A DNA stretch of 5,044 nt, taken from assembly GCA_022561735.1 (NCBI GenBank), contig JADFQR010000123.1:1-5044 (forward strand), given 5' to 3'. The stretch comes from Chloroflexota bacterium (GTDB lineage: Bacteria > Chloroflexota > Dehalococcoidia > UBA1151). Numbering within the stretch: the first letter of the stretch is position 1; every line of letters starts with the position of its first letter. A program made the translations under genes and the position numbers. Shown here in pieces: positions 4,884 through 5,044 of the stretch. The notes under the pieces are model-generated. The model did not search any database and was not told the origin of the DNA. It saw nothing but the letters and a program-made list of their open reading frames with translations.

Positions 4884-5044
4884 TTACGCAAGGTTGCCAG
4901 CGATCGCGTCACCTACTGCGGAGGTGCTCGCGCTGCCGCCCAGGTCCGGCGTCAGCAACTCACCGACAGCGAGCACATCGAGGACGCTCTTTTCGATGGC
5001 GTCCGCGGCCTCGTCGTCGCCCAGATGGCGGACCATCATCGCCC
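4884..5044 (-). CDS. Isocitrate/isopropylmalate dehydrogenase family protein, C-terminal fragment
   Basis: Only the last 52 residues are in the window; the gene runs off the right edge and ends at a TAA (4884-4886). The fragment begins AMMVRHLGDDEAADAIEKSV and continues through LLTPDLGGSAST to VGDAIAGNL. The (A)AMM-RHLG helix, the TPDLGG turn and the final S-VGDAI helix are the normal C-terminus of beta-decarboxylating dehydrogenases (isocitrate, 3-isopropylmalate, homoisocitrate or tartrate type). DLGG with a preceding TP is more usual for isocitrate-type or broad members than for classical LeuB, but the substrate-determining residues lie outside the window. No gene symbol is given for that reason. 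It reads towards the aldo/keto reductase gene, 46 nt away, on the same strand. It is too short for the usual automatic gene length cut-offs. Confidence 0.85.
   Translation of the reverse strand, partial: AMMVRHLGDDEAADAIEKSVLDVLAVGELLTPDLGGSASTSAVGDAIAGNLA

Overview
This is a GC-rich bacterial window with short intergenic gaps and Shine-Dalgarno-preceded ATG and GTG starts. The intergenic regions carry dispersed motifs of the GTCATCCCGAGCGAAG / GAGGGACCTT type, a CCTGAG...TCGAAGG type and a GGGCGGGGCGAGCCCCGCCC type. From memory, such repeats are abundant in Chloroflexota and some other environmental lineages. I therefore lean towards a Chloroflexota-like genome, but no marker gene in the window proves it.

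Layout on the + strand: (1) the 3' part of a serine beta-lactamase-like hydrolase, cut by the left edge (3-917); (2) a 237-bp gap holding a 118-bp element bounded by 32-nt inverted repeats (955-1072); (3) a class I SAM-dependent methyltransferase (1155-1817), whose stop overlaps the start of (4) a 175-aa OHCU decarboxylase (UraD) family protein (1814-2341). UraD catalyses the last step of uric acid conversion to (S)-allantoin. A 164-bp convergent gap with three stem-loops follows.

On the - strand: (5) a 281-aa protein that I cannot assign to a characterised family (2506-3351); (6) a 475-bp gene-free stretch (3352-3826) with an AT-rich palindrome, a second 118-bp inverted-repeat element of exactly the same length as the first, and a cluster of other repeats; (7) a complete aldo/keto reductase (3827-4837) with all four tetrad residues; (8) the C-terminal 52 residues of an isocitrate/isopropylmalate dehydrogenase family enzyme (4884-5044), cut by the right edge.

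The genes look like ordinary metabolic genes in two small transcription units: methyltransferase-uraD on the + strand and dehydrogenase-aldo/keto reductase on the - strand. I see no phage, CRISPR, toxin-antitoxin or defence system. The items most worth a second look are the unassigned 281-aa protein, the UraD-like protein with changed residues beside its catalytic His, and the pair of equal-length inverted-repeat elements whose ends are conserved while their cores differ.
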